From: an uncultured Methanomassiliicoccales archaeon
Lineage (GTDB): Archaea; Thermoplasmatota; Thermoplasmata; SG8-5
Assembly (NCBI GenBank): GCA_938004075.1
Contig: CALKWP010000065.1
Location: forward strand, 1 to 24,404
DNA: 24,404 nt
Direction: 5' to 3'
This document shows positions 7,267 through 14,781 of the stretch, one piece after another. The number at the start of each line of letters is the position of its first letter. Position 1 is the first letter of the stretch. Made by a program: the position numbers and the translations under genes. A model generated the notes under the pieces. It did no database searches, was not told the DNA's origin, and worked only from the letters and a program-made list of their open reading frames with translations.

Positions 7267-8295
7267 ATGCCGAAGGATCTTGAGCAGGAATTGAAGGAAA
7301 TCGTGATGCAGCCGGGAGTTTCCGGTTATGAGGATGAAGTCAGAGATTACATCAGAAAGCTTGTTCGCGTCCCAACAAGTGAGGATGCCATGGGCAACCT
7401 CATTCTGGAGATGGGCGGCGGCAAAGGCCCGTCCATCGCGATTGTCGCCCATATGGACGAAGTCGGGCTTGTCGTCTCAAACATTCTGGATGACGGCAAT
7501 CTCAAATTCAAGGTCATAGGCGGTATATACGACCAGATGCTTGTGGCTAGGCCCGTGGAAGTTCACGGCTCCAAGGGCATTGTCAGGGGGGCGGTTGGAT
7601 ACAACGCGCCGCACCTCAGCGTCGGCAGGGATCCAAAAGATGTGCTGACATGGGACAAGCTGGTCATAGACATCGGCACACGCTCCCGAAAAGAAACAGA
7701 AGCACTGGGCGTTAAATTTCTTGACCCAGTAATAATCAAGAAGGATTTCTTCAAAATGGCCAATGACATGGTTTGCTCCAGGGCCCTGGACAACCGCGTC
7801 GGCGTGCTTGCGCTGCTCAAGGTCTTCGAGAACCTCAAGAACATGAAGTTCAAGGGCAAGGTCAGCCTGATATGGACCGTCCAGGAGGAGATAGGCCTCA
7901 GGGGCGCCAACGTGATCGCCAACACCATGAATTTCGATTACGTCATAGCGCTGGACACGTACTCAACTACCGATTCCCCCGGCCTGGAGAAGTTCTATCA
8001 ACCTGTTTACCTGGGCAAGGGTCCGGTCCTGCGAATGGTGGACGTCCGCATGATAGCCAGCCCCAAGTTCCGGGCGAAGATAGAGGCGCTGGCCAAGAAG
8101 GAGAAGATACCGCTTCAGTACGGCGTGACTGGCGGCAGCACCGATGGCGCCATAATGCAGACTTCCGGCGCCATAACCATGCCAATCGGCATCCCCATGA
8201 GGTACACGCACAGTGCCACCGAGATTGTGCACCTGGGCGACCTGGCCAACCTGATTAAACTATTGACAGCAACCGTGAAGGAGATACAGAAATAG
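7267..8295 (+). CDS. M42-family metallo-aminopeptidase (TET-type)
   Basis: 342 residues. M42 enzymes form 12-subunit tetrahedral (TET) cytosolic complexes that trim peptides left by the proteasome and similar machines. The two-metal site is complete: H62 and D64 (VAHMDEVG), D175 (SRALDNR), E207 catalytic base and E208 ligand (VQEEIGLRGA), D230 (IALDT), H315 (RYTHS). GGSTDGA (289-295) is also typical. Related endoglucanase-like annotations (CelM/FrvX) are historical names for the same family. Substrate preference (Glu/Asp, Leu or Lys type) cannot be read safely. It is the first gene of a unit with larE, 5 bases apart; whether the peptidase is functionally tied to the Lar proteins or only co-transcribed is unknown. 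Confidence 0.94.
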   Translation: MPKDLEQELKEIVMQPGVSGYEDEVRDYIRKLVRVPTSEDAMGNLILEMGGGKGPSIAIVAHMDEVGLVVSNILDDGNLKFKVIGGIYDQMLVARPVEVHGSKGIVRGAVGYNAPHLSVGRDPKDVLTWDKLVIDIGTRSRKETEALGVKFLDPVIIKKDFFKMANDMVCSRALDNRVGVLALLKVFENLKNMKFKGKVSLIWTVQEEIGLRGANVIANTMNFDYVIALDTYSTTDSPGLEKFYQPVYLGKGPVLRMVDVRMIASPKFRAKIEALAKKEKIPLQYGVTGGSTDGAIMQTSGAITMPIGIPMRYTHSATEIVHLGDLANLIKLLTATVKEIQK

Positions 8296-8300
8296 ATACC

Positions 8301-9098
8301 ATGAACTCCGAACTCAGGGAAAAGGAACTTGCCCTCATCGGCATCCTGGAAAAAATTCCCAGCTGCGTCATCGCATTCTCGGGCGGCCTGGACAGCGCCT
8401 TTCTCGGCATCATGGCGAACGAGCATGTTCCCGGCAGGGTGGTTTGCGCAACCGTGGCGGATGCGTCCACACCGGAATGCGACCTGGATACCGCGAGAAA
8501 GCTCACATCCAATCAAGGAATCGAGCATATCATCATTGTTTCCAGCATCCATCCGGCGGTCAGGAATAACCCACCAGACAGATGCTATCATTGCAAGAGC
8601 CAGGTGTTCCAGAGGCTCGAGGAAATTCGGGCCAGGGAAGGCCTTGAAACAATATTGGACGGGGAGAACGCATCCGATTCATCCGACGACCGCCCCGGTT
8701 CCAGGGCGGCCAGGGAATGCGGCATTCTCTCCCCATTGGCAGAGGCAGGCCTGACCAAGCAGGACATCAGGGAACTGGCCAGGGAGATTGGCCTGGAGGT
8801 CTGGGACCGTCCCGCATCCGCATGCCTTTCCTCCAGGATACCTTTCGGTACCCGACTGGATGACGACGTTCTGAGAAAAATCGACAGGACCGAGGATTTT
8901 ATACGGTCCAAGGGCATTCGGATGATAAGGGCCAGGGTCGAGGGAGACGGCATAAGGCTGGAGCTGGGCCAGGATGAGAACACCCCGGAGAACCGGGCGA
9001 TGCTCGAATCATTAAGCCCGGAGATAGGGTCTCTGGGCTGGAAGAAAGTTGATATCGACCCCTCCGGATACGTCCCGGCGGGGCTGAGGAGAAAGTGA
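8301..9098 (+). CDS. larE: LarE: ATP-dependent sacrificial sulfur transferase for nickel-pincer cofactor synthesis
   Basis: 265 residues, normal for LarE. LarE activates the pyridinium dicarboxylate intermediate with ATP and donates sulfur, in the founding enzyme from its own cysteine. Visible: PP-loop SGGLDS (27-32), PPDRCYHCK (91-99) and PASACLSSRIPFGTRL (171-186). C175 in SACLSSR aligns with the sacrificial Cys of LarE proteins; the C95-x-x-C98 pair also appears in this family. I see no sign of the three-cysteine iron-sulfur arrangement beyond these, but alignment is needed. The start ATG is 5 bases after the aminopeptidase stop, and the stop is 1 base before larB, so translation is probably coupled. 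Confidence 0.92.
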   Translation: MNSELREKELALIGILEKIPSCVIAFSGGLDSAFLGIMANEHVPGRVVCATVADASTPECDLDTARKLTSNQGIEHIIIVSSIHPAVRNNPPDRCYHCKSQVFQRLEEIRAREGLETILDGENASDSSDDRPGSRAARECGILSPLAEAGLTKQDIRELAREIGLEVWDRPASACLSSRIPFGTRLDDDVLRKIDRTEDFIRSKGIRMIRARVEGDGIRLELGQDENTPENRAMLESLSPEIGSLGWKKVDIDPSGYVPAGLRRK

Positions 9099-9099
9099 C

Positions 9100-9762
9100 A
9101 TGGCAAGCGAACCGGTGCATGCGGACCATCAGAGAGGCAGGAGGAACGGCATACCGGAGGCAGTGCTGGCCATCAACAAATCCGATGAGAATCTTATCAA
9201 AGCCGTCGCAAAGCTTCTGGAGCATCACCCGGTCATAGTCACGAAGCTCACCGAGACCCAGACCAAACACCTTCACTCCGAATTCAAGGAAGCTATTATT
9301 AATCATGAAGGAAGGACCGCCATCATCGGCGGGACATGGGGTCATGGCGTCGGCAGGTGCGCGATTGTCACCGCGGGAACATCCGACATCCCGGTCGCCG
9401 AGGAAGCGGCCTGCACGCTCGATTACCTTGGCATCGAGCCTGTGCGGTTCTACGACCGGGGCGTCGCGGGCATGCATCGCAGTCAGGCAGTGGTGGAAGC
9501 GCTGAACAAAGAGCCCGGGATTGCAGTGATAGTCATCGCCGGCATGGAGGGCGCCCTCCCATCGGTCATTGCGTCCCAGGTGAGCCAGCCCGTCATCGCC
9601 GTCCCGACATCGGTCGGTTACGGCAGCAATTTTGAAGGATTGTCCAGCTTGCTGGGCATGCTCAATTCCTGTGTACCTGGAATATCGGTGGTCAACATCG
9701 ACAACGGCTTCGGGGCGGCGTGCGCGGTGTACAGGGCGATGCGGTCTTATTCTTCCGTATAA
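9100..9762 (+). CDS. larB: LarB: nickel-pincer cofactor biosynthesis carboxylase/hydrolase (AIR-carboxylase-like)
   Basis: 220 residues, slightly short at the N-terminus; an in-frame stop 15 bases upstream rules out a longer form. GAGGAG just before the ATG gives a ribosome site. LarB carboxylates nicotinic acid adenine dinucleotide and cleaves it to the pyridinium dicarboxylate mononucleotide used by LarE. Signatures: RNGIPEAVLAINKS (15-28), VTAGTSDIPVAEEA (90-103), RGVAGMHR (120-127), VIAGMEGALPSV (145-156), AVPTSVGYGSNFEG (167-180), MLNSC (187-191) and VVNIDNGFGAA (197-207). C191 sits where LarB has its NAD-adduct-forming cysteine (from memory of the family). LarC, the nickel inserter, and any LarA racemase are absent from the window. 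Confidence 0.93.
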   Translation: MASEPVHADHQRGRRNGIPEAVLAINKSDENLIKAVAKLLEHHPVIVTKLTETQTKHLHSEFKEAIINHEGRTAIIGGTWGHGVGRCAIVTAGTSDIPVAEEAACTLDYLGIEPVRFYDRGVAGMHRSQAVVEALNKEPGIAVIVIAGMEGALPSVIASQVSQPVIAVPTSVGYGSNFEGLSSLLGMLNSCVPGISVVNIDNGFGAACAVYRAMRSYSSV

Positions 9763-9806
9763 TTTTGATGCCGCTGACATGGGCAGCGCTACCGCTAAGA
9801 TAAATC

Positions 9807-9819
9807 ACGTTCGATGACA
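9807..9819 (+). repeat. Second copy of the 13-base processing-stem arm
   Basis: ACGTTCGATGACA, identical to 9859-9871 and 52 bases away in the same orientation; also the exact reverse complement of the plus-strand sequence at 11787-11799 in the 16S leader. Confidence 0.8.
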
Positions 9820-9858
9820 ATAGCCAGGGCTTTCGCTGGGCAGTTAAAAATGAATAAT

Positions 9859-9888
9859 ACGTTCGATGACATTAAGTGCTTGACCACC
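9859..9888 (-). ncRNA. Right arm of pre-16S processing stem (bulge-helix-bulge-like)
   Basis: In the minus-strand RNA this pairs with the leader arm at 11769-11799. The outer helix is 13 bp (9859-9871 with 11787-11799) plus one A-U pair; a 2-nt bulge follows on this side (9873-9874); then a 4-bp helix (9875-9878 with 11782-11785, including one G-U), a 3-nt bulge on the leader side (11779-11781), and a 10-bp inner helix (9879-9888 with 11769-11778, including one G-U). Archaeal splicing endonuclease cuts such bulges to excise pre-16S. Confidence 0.75.
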
Positions 9889-10130
9889 TATTTTATTAAC
9901 TCAGGATTGCTTCGCACACAATTTTGGTGTCCGTAAGACACCGGCGCATCCCGAAGGACACGCTGTAGACGTAATAGGTATAGGGGGTGACTGGAATCGC
10001 GCCCGAAGGCGTTCTTCCAGTAACCTAGGTGTTTCACACAAGATTTGTAATGAGGGATCGTACCGCGGCCCGTTCCGAAGAACGTTCCACAATCGTCTTC
10101 CTCCTACAAATCTTATATGATTAATTACGT

Positions 10131-11598
<1,468 letters not shown>

Positions 11599-11965
11599 TG
11601 ATGGTTGACTCTACCAGTGGACCGGACAAGCCGGCCCACACGAAGTTCCGGTTAAGAACTTCGATACTGAGTTGGCATCTAGCTGCGCTAGATGTTTCTA
11701 TTTTGATCGATCTGTTGTCGACCGAGGCTGAGCGATCAGCCTCATACGCTTGGGATATATTTCAAGCGGGTGATCAAGTATCACCATGTCATCGAACGTC
11801 AGAAATGAGAGTGCCCTCTGTAGAGGTTTTTCTCAAATCTCCATGTGTCTGCGGCGTTGGAAATGGCAAGAATCACCGAGCGTGCTATGCACCCCCTTCA
11901 TCTGCCGGCCGTACGCCGCGGCCCGCGCAGTGTGCCATGGTGGGCATTGCGCAAGCAGGAAACAC
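11599..11965 (-). other. 16S rRNA 5' leader with five tandem hairpins
   Basis: About 360 nt between the expected transcription start (near 11960) and the mature 16S 5' end. Nearest the 16S are five perfect or nearly perfect hairpins: 11617-11639 (9 bp, one G-U), 11641-11663 (8 bp), 11676-11694 (8 bp, 3-base loop), 11724-11743 (8 bp, 4-base loop) and 11747-11768 (6 bp). Then comes the left arm of the processing stem (11769-11799). Farther out there are further GC-rich foldable stretches, including one closed by GCGCA/TGCGC at about 11926-11953. No protein-coding frame is credible here. Confidence 0.75.
11769..11799 (-). ncRNA. Left arm of pre-16S processing stem (bulge-helix-bulge-like)
   Basis: Minus-strand RNA reads GACGTTCGATGACATGGTG then ATA and CTTGATCACC; it pairs with 9859-9888 as described there (13 + 1, 4 and 10 bp helices with opposite-side bulges). 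A local 6-bp hairpin GGTGAT-acttg-ATCACC could compete with the inner helix. Confidence 0.75.
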
Positions 11966-11980
11966 CCCAAAGTACATGAT

Positions 11981-11990
11981 GTATTTAAAG
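11981..11990 (-). promoter_or_regulatory. 16S rRNA promoter (TATA box)
   Basis: Minus strand CTTTAAATAC preceded by AAG, a purine-rich BRE-like step: a near-ideal archaeal TATA element. Start of transcription is expected about 25 bases downstream, near 11960. A 9-bp inverted repeat (AGGAAACAC 11957-11965 / GTGTTTCCT 12019-12027) brackets it. Confidence 0.75.
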
Positions 11991-12119
11991 CTTAAGGATA
12001 ACTATCATCATGCTTCCTGTGTTTCCTATAATAGATAATAGTCACGCACGGTATATTAAGGTATGTAAATCCAATATGCATGAGTCGGCGCTGCGCTCAG
12101 GATGCGAATATGCTGGAAT

Positions 12120-13763
12120 CTACTTCTCTACCTTCCTCAGCTCGTTCCTCTTTATCTTGCCGGAGATGGTCTTGGGCAGCTCCGTCACATATTCAATTAT
12201 CCTGGGGTACTTGTACGGCGCCGTCGTGTTCTTCACGTGATCCTGAATTTCCTTTGTCAGCTTGTCAGAAGGCTCGTAGCCCTTCTTCAGGATGATGAAC
12301 GCTTTGACAACGATGCCCCTGGTCTTGCCCGGGTCCTCGGCGCCAACCACCGCGCACTCAGCCACGCCAGGGTGTTCCATGAGCGCACTCTCGACCTCGA
12401 ACGGCCCGATGCGGTATCCGGATGACTTGATGACATCATCATCGCGGCCAACGAACCAGAAGTATCCGTCCTCATCGCGGTATGCCTTGTCTCCGGTGAA
12501 GTAGAAATCATGGTGGAACGCTTTGGCCATGGCCTCGGGATCGCGCCAGTACTCCTTCATGAGGCCAGGCGGCCACCCATTCCCCAGGTATATGGCGATG
12601 TTTCCCTCCTGCATCGGGGGCATGTCCTTGCCTTCGTCATCCACTATTCTGACATCATGGCCGGGCGTCGGCAGCCCCACTGATCCGTACTTAATCGGCA
12701 TGCTCGGGTAGTTAGCCAGCACGCAAACCGTTTCGGTCTGCCCGAAGAAATCGTAGATGTCCAGGCCGAACCTTTCCTTCCATATCTTGATTACTTCAGG
12801 ATTCATGGGCTCGCCCGCGGACATGCAATGCCTCAGCTTCAGATTGTACTTGCTCAGGTCCATCTGGACAAGCATTCTGTAGACAGTTGGCGGGGCGCAG
12901 AATGTCGTTACTCCGAACTTATCCATGTACTTGAGCAGCCCGTCAGCATCGAATCTCCCCGGCGTCTCCCACTGAATGACGGCGGCGCCAACGATCATCT
13001 GCCCGAAGAACTTCCCCCATGAGGCCTTGGCCCACCCGGTTTCCGAGATGGTCCAGTGAAGGTCGTGGGGAGTAAGTGATTGAGCGTACTTTCCTGTCAC
13101 TTCATGACCTATTGGATAGGAATGCGTGTGCAGAACCATTTTCGGGGGGCCAGTTGTTCCCGATGTGAAATAAATCATCATCGGGTCGGAGCTCTTTGTC
13201 TTCTCGACCTTGGCCATGTCCAGCTCTTCAGACGCTTTCTCCATCTCGTCCTTGAAGGAGACCCACTCCAGGACATTGTGGTCTACAATCATGCGGTGTT
13301 TCAGGGTCGGGCATTCCTCCATTATTCTCTCCACCCTGCCGACATGGCTAAGGTCAGTTATGACCATGCTGGCCTCTGCCCTGTTGACGCGATATTTGAT
13401 GTCCTTGGATGTGAGAAGGACAGTTCCCGGCATCGGGACAATGCCCAGCTTGTACATTCCCAGAAGGCAGATGTACCATTCAGGCGTGGATTCCAGAATC
13501 ACCAGTACACGGTCGCCCTTCTTCAGCCCGAGCTTGAGCAGGACGTTGGCGAATTTGTTGGATTGCACGCTGAGGTCGTAGAATGTGTGGTAAGTATGCT
13601 TGCCGTCGGCATGTATTGATAGCAGTGCGGTTTTGGTCCGGTCGATTGCGCGCCTGTCCACGACATCGAATCCGAAGTTGAAGTACTCCGGGACGTCCCA
13701 TTTGAAGTTTTTGTACACTTTCTTGTAGTCGAAATCATAAGCCTCGTCAGAAATCTTTTTCAT
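12120..13763 (-). CDS. AMP-forming acyl-CoA synthetase (medium-chain/acetyl-CoA synthetase-like)
   Basis: 547 residues from the ATG at 13763, which has GAGG upstream; a TTG start 8 codons earlier is possible but less likely. It makes acyl-CoA from a carboxylic acid, ATP and CoA through an acyl-adenylate. Signatures: P-loop FTSGTTGPPK (199-208), YDFFGQTET (337-345), YFTGDKAY with D425, GRDDDVIKSSGYRIGPFEVES (439-459, quoted in parts: the hinge begins with R440), and C-terminal SGKIKRNELR with catalytic K536. Together with TISETGWAKASWGKFFG (238-254) this is the pattern of the ACSM/MACS branch rather than canonical acetyl-CoA synthetase. Acyl preference is not readable. It is single, with its own promoter region (TTCTTAAGTAG near 13825-13835). 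Confidence 0.93.
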   Translation of the reverse strand: MKKISDEAYDFDYKKVYKNFKWDVPEYFNFGFDVVDRRAIDRTKTALLSIHADGKHTYHTFYDLSVQSNKFANVLLKLGLKKGDRVLVILESTPEWYICLLGMYKLGIVPMPGTVLLTSKDIKYRVNRAEASMVITDLSHVGRVERIMEECPTLKHRMIVDHNVLEWVSFKDEMEKASEELDMAKVEKTKSSDPMMIYFTSGTTGPPKMVLHTHSYPIGHEVTGKYAQSLTPHDLHWTISETGWAKASWGKFFGQMIVGAAVIQWETPGRFDADGLLKYMDKFGVTTFCAPPTVYRMLVQMDLSKYNLKLRHCMSAGEPMNPEVIKIWKERFGLDIYDFFGQTETVCVLANYPSMPIKYGSVGLPTPGHDVRIVDDEGKDMPPMQEGNIAIYLGNGWPPGLMKEYWRDPEAMAKAFHHDFYFTGDKAYRDEDGYFWFVGRDDDVIKSSGYRIGPFEVESALMEHPGVAECAVVGAEDPGKTRGIVVKAFIILKKGYEPSDKLTKEIQDHVKNTTAPYKYPRIIEYVTELPKTISGKIKRNELRKVEK

Positions 13764-13855
13764 GGTCGCACATCCTCGCCTGGCCAACCCCGGTCAGGCA
13801 CCGAATCTGAATACCCGAATCTCTACTTAAGAATTGTCATGAAAAAATGGAAAAG

Positions 13856-13880
13856 ATGGTGCCCCGCAAAAGGGCACCAT
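13856..13880 (-). terminator. Hairpin plus T-run terminator
   Basis: Perfect 9-bp stem ATGGTGCCC / GGGCACCAT with a 7-base loop, starting 8 bases after the stop codon of the four-helix membrane protein gene. On the minus strand it is followed by CTTTTCCATTTTTTC, a T-rich tract. It separates that gene from the acyl-CoA synthetase. Confidence 0.75.
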
Positions 13881-13888
13881 TAACTCAT

Positions 13889-14335
13889 TCAGTTCTTACC
13901 AAGGTCCCAGAGTGTCTTCAGCGCGATGATGACTGCGGCAGGGCCGAAGAACAGTATCATGCACAGGGTCACGCCCGAAACATAGTCCCCGATTATGGGA
14001 ATGTTCAATGTGTTCTGGCCTGCGATCCCCACGACTACGAGCGCTATCGCGCCGATGAGGAATTGCGTTATCTCGTCCTTAGTTATCGTGCCGGTTCCCA
14101 TGATGGTTACCAGACCGACCAGGAATCCAAGCCCGGTCAATATTGCGGCAATGTAACCCCACATGTCATCGGCACCGACGCCTTGCGCATTGCCTATCTC
14201 GATCATTCCCGCTCCGATGAGCAGTCCTACCAGCACAGCTATTATCACACCAAGGAGAAAGAGGATCGGGCCCAGCTTGGCCAGGAAACTCTTGCTCTTC
14301 TTGTGGACCTTTCTTACGCTTTCGTTTGCATCCAT
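13889..14335 (-). CDS. Four-helix integral membrane protein of unknown function
   Basis: 148 residues from the ATG at 14335 (MDANESVRKVHKK). The frame is open further upstream, but that stretch has low coding quality, covers the promoter and overlaps the neighbouring gene, so I use the internal ATG. A basic N-terminal tail is followed by four hydrophobic helices (about 21-45, 57-80, 92-107 and 117-141) rich in Gly, Ile, Leu and Val, with short loops (GIAGQNTLNIPIIGDY). No enzyme motif or transporter signature is recognised. An AT-rich TATA-like element (AAATTTATTTACT on the minus strand, about 14386-14398) lies about 50 bases upstream, and a clear terminator follows, so it is probably monocistronic. 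Confidence 0.75.
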   Translation of the reverse strand: MDANESVRKVHKKSKSFLAKLGPILFLLGVIIAVLVGLLIGAGMIEIGNAQGVGADDMWGYIAAILTGLGFLVGLVTIMGTGTITKDEITQFLIGAIALVVVGIAGQNTLNIPIIGDYVSGVTLCMILFFGPAAVIIALKTLWDLGKN

Positions 14336-14385
14336 CCATTCACCTTCCGATTCCGCATGACGCGGTGAAGGGACATAATTATATG

Positions 14386-14398
14386 AGTAAATAAATTT
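14386..14398 (-). promoter_or_regulatory. TATA-like promoter element of the four-helix membrane protein gene
   Basis: Minus strand AAATTTATTTACT in a notably AT-rich gap, about 50 bases before the ATG at 14335. Confidence 0.4.
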
Positions 14399-14441
14399 TT
14401 TGGATGATATAAAGTTAGAGTCATTCGAGCATCCAGTCACT

Positions 14442-14780
14442 TCATTCGTCATCATCGGCCGGCATTTTTGCATCTTTCTTCTTCTCGAATCTCATCTTGA
14501 TGCCTTCGGGCGCGAATATGCCAACGAGGACCAGCCCGGCGAATGTGAACGCGCAGGCCCAGAACGTCACCAGCACCCCGTCAGGCCAATCCACGTTGGC
14601 TGAAACGTACCACAGAAGGAAGAACAGCATCAGGAACACAGTGGCACTCATGAGTATCTGCGCTGTCTCTTTCCTCTCCTTGGTCCAGTTTTCTCTGGTT
14701 CTGGGATACTTGAATGCCACAGCAGTGAGGCAAACGTACGTGATGAAGGCGATCAGCAGTATCCATTCAGTGGTGGTCAT
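14442..14780 (-). CDS. Three-helix membrane protein, last gene of the membrane-AAA operon
   Basis: 112 residues. Three hydrophobic helices (about 5-25, 40-62 and 68-90) are followed by a short charged tail with KKKDAK and an acidic end (DDDE). A basic stretch between helices 1 and 2 (KYPRTRENWTKERKE) is probably cytoplasmic. No family recognised. Its ATG comes 1 base after the TGA of the AAA+ gene, so the two are almost certainly translationally coupled; this suggests a small accessory subunit of the AAA+ membrane protein. No function can be assigned from sequence. Confidence 0.8.
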   Translation of the reverse strand: MTTTEWILLIAFITYVCLTAVAFKYPRTRENWTKERKETAQILMSATVFLMLFFLLWYVSANVDWPDGVLVTFWACAFTFAGLVLVGIFAPEGIKMRFEKKKDAKMPADDDE

Positions 14781-14781
14781 C

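Larger units (their letters stand above)
9763..10130 (-). other. 16S rRNA 3' trailer: hairpins, right arm of processing stem, T-rich end
   Basis: Gene-free on both strands. Read on the minus strand it continues from the 16S 3' end. It contains a 10-bp inverted repeat 10040-10049 / 10105-10114 enclosing the UUCG-loop hairpin CGTTC-TTCG-GAACG (10071-10084). A long hairpin, also with a UUCG loop, spans 9990-10021 (ACTGGAA..TTCCAGT outside, CGCC..GGCG inside). A 6-bp hairpin lies at 9926-9942. The arm pairing with the leader is 9859-9888, followed by a T-run (TTTTT, about 9846-9850) that may terminate the transcript. A second 13-base copy of the arm is at 9807-9819. larB ends just beyond, convergent. 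Confidence 0.7.

Noticed and set aside
9897..10115. Possible RNase P RNA, SRP RNA or 5S rRNA downstream of 16S
   Set aside because: None of the conserved cores I know for these RNAs is present; the hairpins are better explained as 16S trailer.
13764..13787. TTG start extending the acyl-CoA synthetase by 8 residues
   Set aside because: The ATG at 13763 has a ribosome site in front and gives the more typical N-terminus.
14336..14473. Upstream extension of the four-helix membrane protein by 46 codons
   Set aside because: It would overlap the end of the three-helix protein gene and cover the AT-rich promoter; the added sequence lacks coding character.
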